Shown here in pieces: positions 60,446-64,000 of a stretch of 64,000 bases of DNA. A program made the translations under genes and the position numbers. Under the pieces are notes generated by a model, which ran no database searches, had not been told where the DNA came from, and saw only the letters and a program-made list of their open reading frames with translations. How positions within the stretch are numbered: the stretch's first letter is position 1; each line of letters starts with the position of its first letter. This stretch comes from Segetibacter sp. (GTDB lineage: Bacteria; Bacteroidota; Bacteroidia; Chitinophagales; Chitinophagaceae): assembly GCA_028288485.1 (NCBI GenBank), contig JAQBNO010000043.1, forward strand, positions 62,001 through 126,000, read 5' to 3'.

Positions 60446-60898
60446 TTATGAAATGTTAATGAGTCTTGATGGTTTTTGTTTTACTTCTTCACGTTTAGGT
60501 ATGGATAGGTGAAGCACTCCATTTTCATATTTAGCCTGGATGTTGTCTGCATCAACCGCTTCCCTGGAAAGTTGAAAACTACGTTGGAAAGATTGGTAAC
60601 TAAATTCTTTCCGGGTGTAACGGTCATTTTCTTTTTCCTCGTGTTCATTTTTCTGTTCAGAACTAATAGTAAGAATGTTGTTGTTCAATTCAACTTTAAA
60701 ATCTTCTTTTTTCATACCAGGAGCCGCCATTTCAACTTCGAAAGTTTCGGCTGTTTCTTTCACATTTACAGCAGGCAAAGTTGTTCCCTGCAATGAGAAG
60801 TTTGAATTGCCCCAATCAAATAAATCTTTGGTGAAAAAGTCATCAAATAAATTTGGCAAAGTGTTCATTAAGTTGCCATTTCTTTTTGCGAGTGTCAT
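60446..60898 (-). CDS. Hsp20/alpha-crystallin small heat-shock protein
   Basis: A 150-residue ATP-independent chaperone. An N-terminal arm (LPNLFDDFFTKDLFDWGNSN) leads to an alpha-crystallin domain (AVNVKETAETFEVEMAAPGM, FQLSREAVDADNIQAKYENG, then VLHLSIPKREE) and a short tail. It has a strong Shine-Dalgarno (AAAAGGAGG on this strand, 60903-60911) 4 nt before the ATG, which is rare in this window and fits rapid, high stress-induced synthesis. Confidence 0.94.
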   Translation of the reverse strand: MTLAKRNGNLMNTLPNLFDDFFTKDLFDWGNSNFSLQGTTLPAVNVKETAETFEVEMAAPGMKKEDFKVELNNNILTISSEQKNEHEEKENDRYTRKEFSYQSFQRSFQLSREAVDADNIQAKYENGVLHLSIPKREEVKQKPSRLINIS

Positions 60899-60902
60899 AA
60901 TT

Positions 60903-60911
60903 TCCTCCTTT
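60903..60911 (-). promoter_or_regulatory. Strong Shine-Dalgarno for hsp20
   Basis: AAAAGGAGG on the minus strand, 4 nt before the ATG at 60898 (AAAAGGAGGAAATT then ATG). Confidence 0.85.
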
Positions 60912-61459
60912 TAAGTAATGAGTTAATTAAGTTTTCATCCGGTATAAATCAAGTAAAATGCCGGCGCAATAAAACTGATTTTTTTTCAGAATTTTGTATT
61001 AAAATGACAGTATTTGAGAAAAAATGACAATTGTAAACGCATCGTCATTTCGTTTTTCGGGGAAATGAGGCAGAGTAAAAAAAACTATGAATTAGGAAAT
61101 TGGAAATAAAAAAGTCCCGGTTCTATCAACCAGTATCTCTCGCTGCTTGTCTTTGGGTGCAGACATTTTTGGTTAGTAAACATTGCTTTCTGTTGCTTTT
61201 TCGATGCGAGTACAAGTGCGCGACATCACCAAAGGGAACCGTCCCGACAACCATGCCGCTCTCTGATTGCATCCCTGCTACAAAACAATTCAAAGAAAAC
61301 GTAGCTGTTTAGGAGACAAGTTTCATAAAATCGAGTAAGCCGTTCGTCAATCTAACTCCCTGGTTTTATAGGTGGGGTAATAGGCACTTCTTACCAAATA
61401 AAAAACGCCTTAAATAAATAAGACGATTTTTGTTTATTGTTTGCAAGGATTTGTCGGTA
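60912..61459. other. Intergenic region, hsp20 to DUF4302
   Basis: Holds no supported gene; contains a degenerate dispersed repeat at 61210-61233. AT-rich left part could carry the hsp20 promoter, but no consensus -7 box was assigned. Confidence 0.5.
61210..61233 (-). repeat. Degenerate dispersed repeat
   Basis: GTACAAGTGCGCGACATCAC. The central dyad is broken (mixed type). It is sense to the DUF4302 gene but 226 nt past its stop. Confidence 0.6.
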
Positions 61460-62761
61460 TTACATTTCCCAGGTAATCCAGCTTTTGCCGTCAGAAGCGC
61501 TAACCATATCATAAGTAGTTGGGCTTGTTTGAACAAAATAGTAACCACTCGAATTATATAACAATGTGCGAGAACTTGCAGCGGCGCCGGTTGATGGATA
61601 GGCACCGTAGGTACCTGCCTGTACAAATACTGCGCGGCCATCGCTTGTAAATGTCGGCTTCCTTGGCGCGGTACCATACGAAAGGGTAAGAGAATTTGCC
61701 GCGGTATTGAGAAATATAGGTGCAAATACATCGTTACTTGCAGTATAAGCAGGCCAGTAAATTAAGTAGTAATAAGGAAAAGTGCCGCTTTTTAAAGCGG
61801 TAATGTTGAATGCGTTATCTACTCCATTCGAGTGAAATCCAGTTGCAGAAATCCAATAATCGCCTGTTGCAGCAGCCTGGTTCCACCACCTTGCAGGAGC
61901 ATTAACATCTACTTTTAGTGGCACCACAACTCCTGCCACGGAAGCAGGCTGATTATTAACGGTCATAGAAATTGAGGCCGTAGTAGCGTTAAAATTCATA
62001 TTGTTAAAACTACTAATCGTTGTATTGCCGACTACTAATGGATTGGCGAATGTAATTCCTTCTATTGTTAGATAATAATTGGTAGTAAATGATTGTACCA
62101 CTCCATTAGCTCCAAGCCACGAAAAAGTAAAACTTCGGTTCTGGAGATTTATCTGCACATCGAATAGCTGGTTGCCGATGGTAAGTCTTTTAAAATAAGT
62201 CAGTATCTTGTTTATATTAAGACCATTTGCCAATTGCCTGTTGGCAAAAGCTGTTGCTTCCTGTTGTGTAGCTCTTACTAAAACCGCTTTACTGCCATTA
62301 AAACGCCCAACCAGTTTTATTGTATCTGTTGAACTTGAATCGAAGTAAAATTCAAAATCAGACACGAGACCCGCACCACGCGTTCCTCCGTTAACAGTTT
62401 CGTCGGGGTCCGATAGAACATGCAGGTAGGAATACGTATCGAACAAAAGGCTGGGTTGCTGTAAACCTTTTATGCGATAACTACTTTCGCCAAAATTAGC
62501 TGCTGAAGAAGAGTCGAAATCGGATAACATTTGAACCCTGTTCGAATCGTTGAATTTAAAATAAAAGCTGAAAACACCTCCTCCTTTTGGATATAGCGTT
62601 GCTTTCCAACCATTTTGTGCTCCTGAAAGTTGTGTTTGATAAGCTTTAAGCGCTTCTGTTAACCGTTCATCAGCCGACTTATTAAAAAGGCTTGTATCAT
62701 CCTTTTTGCAAGAGTAAAAGGCTGCAACTGCCAACAGGACGGCTATTATGTATTTGTTCAT
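61460..62761 (-). CDS. DUF4302 lipoprotein
   Basis: A 433-residue lipoprotein: MNKYIIAVLLAVAAFYSCKK with lipobox Cys 18. It belongs to DUF4302, a Bacteroidota family found with SusC/SusD loci; matching stretches include ERLTEALKAYQTQLSGAQNG followed by WKATLYPKGGGVFSFYFKF, and SYLHVLSDPDETVNGGTRGA. It is likely outer-membrane-anchored and involved in uptake or processing of a polymer with the neighbouring metallohydrolase and SusD. 23 nt separate it from the gene upstream in the operon. Confidence 0.85.
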   Translation of the reverse strand: MNKYIIAVLLAVAAFYSCKKDDTSLFNKSADERLTEALKAYQTQLSGAQNGWKATLYPKGGGVFSFYFKFNDSNRVQMLSDFDSSSAANFGESSYRIKGLQQPSLLFDTYSYLHVLSDPDETVNGGTRGAGLVSDFEFYFDSSSTDTIKLVGRFNGSKAVLVRATQQEATAFANRQLANGLNINKILTYFKRLTIGNQLFDVQINLQNRSFTFSWLGANGVVQSFTTNYYLTIEGITFANPLVVGNTTISSFNNMNFNATTASISMTVNNQPASVAGVVVPLKVDVNAPARWWNQAAATGDYWISATGFHSNGVDNAFNITALKSGTFPYYYLIYWPAYTASNDVFAPIFLNTAANSLTLSYGTAPRKPTFTSDGRAVFVQAGTYGAYPSTGAAASSRTLLYNSSGYYFVQTSPTTYDMVSASDGKSWITWEM

Positions 62762-62784
62762 ATTATTAACAATTTGCTTCCCTT

Positions 62785-63702
62785 TTAATAAAGGAGTGAA
62801 TTAATAGCTGTTTTAGTTCTTGTTTGCAAACTATAAAAATCCATATTCCACGCCTGCTTGAAATAAGCAACTACTGACGCCTCCTTTTGTCTCAGTCTTG
62901 CTTTAGCTTCAGCAGCAGTTGTTCCGCTTGCAGTAGTACCTGTATAGTTGATGCTGTTAACAAGTTGATCAAACCACGGTTTACCATACACAAGCATCAT
63001 AGAGACCATCTCTGCCCAGTCGTCCGCTTTTCCGGAAATGGAATACTGGGTTATAAAACCTTCGTCCAGTGCATCCTGTTCTGTAACATTCAACCAATCA
63101 GAAGTATAAGACCTTGCACTTGAGGCACTAAATTCAATAGGAACTTTTATATTCTGATCGAGAATGTGCGCAAATTCATGCTGGATTACGTGAAACATTT
63201 CTATGACTGTGGCTGTATCTCCTGGTGTATATCCAGGCATGCCCTTAATGCGAAAGCCATTAATATTATAAAGCACTACTTTACGGCCGCCCTCTGCGGT
63301 TCCCAATTTAATCGCACCGCTTTGATACGCAGGGCTTCCTTCCAGCACGAAAAACTTAGGGCTTATTTTCTTAAAAAAAGGCAGACCCGCCTCAGCAATA
63401 TAAGGATCGATCCAGGCCTTTTTTATGGCATCCATTACCGGGATTATTTTTTCTTCTTTAGGAGGTACCAATGTTTTGTCCATATCGGATTGCAGCTCCG
63501 ATTGATCCCATTTATACTTAACCCCAATGTTAAAGGGTAGGGTCAAATTAGAGTGAATCCATCTATCTGTTGAGGTGCTCGCCCATGTATCGCCGCCGAG
63601 GCCGGGAATATTATCGATTGGTCCCAGTGCTTCTTCCTTTTTACATGAAGATGCAAAAAGCGCAAGTGGCAATACAAGAAATGAAAGTTTTATAATTTTC
63701 AT
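62785..63702 (-). CDS. Substrate import-associated zinc metallohydrolase lipoprotein
   Basis: A 305-residue lipoprotein (lipobox LFASSC, Cys 20) with an HEFAH zinc motif in MFHVIQHEFAHILDQN. Genes of this type sit directly downstream of susD in SusCD-like loci, and this one fits. It probably acts at the cell surface on the substrate imported by the SusCD pair. The third zinc ligand was not assigned with certainty. Encoded on the same strand between SusD and DUF4302. Confidence 0.87.
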   Translation of the reverse strand: MKIIKLSFLVLPLALFASSCKKEEALGPIDNIPGLGGDTWASTSTDRWIHSNLTLPFNIGVKYKWDQSELQSDMDKTLVPPKEEKIIPVMDAIKKAWIDPYIAEAGLPFFKKISPKFFVLEGSPAYQSGAIKLGTAEGGRKVVLYNINGFRIKGMPGYTPGDTATVIEMFHVIQHEFAHILDQNIKVPIEFSASSARSYTSDWLNVTEQDALDEGFITQYSISGKADDWAEMVSMMLVYGKPWFDQLVNSINYTGTTASGTTAAEAKARLRQKEASVVAYFKQAWNMDFYSLQTRTKTAINSLLY

Positions 63703-63728
63703 ATGTTGAATTATGTCTTTTTAAAAAA

Positions 63729-64000
63729 TTAGCGTGGATTAGGAGCCAATCCGGCAAGTGCAGTAGATTGAGGAAGCTGCAATACTCTTCGCGGGTCGTT
63801 GGGTGAAAGGGTCATGGTTTGTCCGTCTGTAGTAGTATGAACTACGGGTATCTTATACCTTAAAATGTCGAACCAGCGCATTCCTTCATGAACAAATTCA
63901 GCACGTTTATAATACAATATTGCTTTAATAATACCTTCCTGGGATGCGCCGGGGTAAACGGCATTGATCCTGCCTACAGTTATACCGTGGTTTGCCGGGC
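63729..64000 (-). CDS. RagB/SusD nutrient-uptake protein, C-terminal part
   Basis: The frame runs off the right edge of the window, so only the last 90 residues are seen. They show the SusD C-terminal pattern: AVYPGASQEGIIKAILYYKR, AEFVHEGMRWFDILRYKIPV, TTTDGQTMTLSPNDPRRVLQ and LPQSTALAGLAPNPR at the end. SusD is the outer-membrane lipoprotein that captures substrate for the TonB-dependent SusC, presumably encoded further upstream on this strand. Confidence 0.9.
   Translation of the reverse strand, partial: PANHGITVGRINAVYPGASQEGIIKAILYYKRAEFVHEGMRWFDILRYKIPVVHTTTDGQTMTLSPNDPRRVLQLPQSTALAGLAPNPR

Noticed and set aside
61100-61312. 70-codon plus-strand frame
   Set aside because: Includes the degenerate repeat at 61210 and has no recognisable protein features.
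1-64000. tRNA, rRNA or riboswitch
   Set aside because: No TTCGAATC-type T-arm with matching acceptor stem, no rRNA signature, and no recognisable riboswitch aptamer (including near ribF) was found by eye.

Overview
The window looks like a chromosomal segment of a Bacteroidota bacterium, most likely a Chitinophagaceae-type member of the Chitinophagales. Three things support this. Upstream of many genes there is the Bacteroidota -7 promoter motif TAnnTTTG, usually with no strong Shine-Dalgarno sequence. The gene content includes SusD, DUF4302, a zinc metallohydrolase lipoprotein, an LptE/SecG block and a PurM-like AIR synthase. Gene order is housekeeping-rich and loosely organised, with short AT-rich intergenic stretches. 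I found no rRNA, tRNA, CRISPR array, prophage or intact insertion sequence.

Layout. 1-1024 is gene-poor and holds repeat remnants. 1025-4720 is a tight operon (5-formyl-THF cyclo-ligase, lpxK, rnr). 4934-5707 is a cassette of three small unknown genes, the middle one apparently damaged. 5833-14253 holds an S9 peptidase, an aspartate aminotransferase, mutS, a 51-residue small ORF and aspartate kinase. 14665-17178 has an alcohol dehydrogenase with a partner protein, a tandem repeat block and a truncated secreted protein. 17469-26156 holds an ABC-F ATPase, an MFS transporter, FKBP, a thioesterase, YdcF, a hydrolase and a diacylglycerol kinase. The kinase is divergent from a phosphatidate-phosphatase-like gene (26186-27292).

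28331-38372 is mostly minus strand: redoxin, YihY, MltG, SecG, an acidic repeat protein, LptE, a sigma-54 activator, an orphan HepT-like toxin, MiaB and MsrA. 38647-43919 holds MutS2 (without Smr) and a multi-PAS histidine kinase with its single-domain response regulator. 44279-60898 is housekeeping and stress genes: lactonase, DinB, GNAT, thiolase, HolA, RibF, PurM, FtsE, free-Met-sulfoxide reductase, P5C dehydrogenase, DUF1003, Fbp, a lone ABC ATPase, a secreted FKBP, YfiT, Nudix and Hsp20. 61460-64000 is the distal end of a minus-strand SusCD-type nutrient-uptake locus.

The most unusual feature is a dispersed intergenic repeat with at least 16 copies, core TTGYGTCRCNCACTTGTAC. Its main subtype lies 35-109 nt downstream of stop codons and always in the sense direction (9 of 9). 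Two sequence subtypes differ by paired changes that preserve a short dyad. Other repeats have entered coding sequence: one in the linker of the ABC-F protein, and one that seems to form the signal peptide of LptE.

All identifications come from reading motifs and from memory of protein families. No database search was run.
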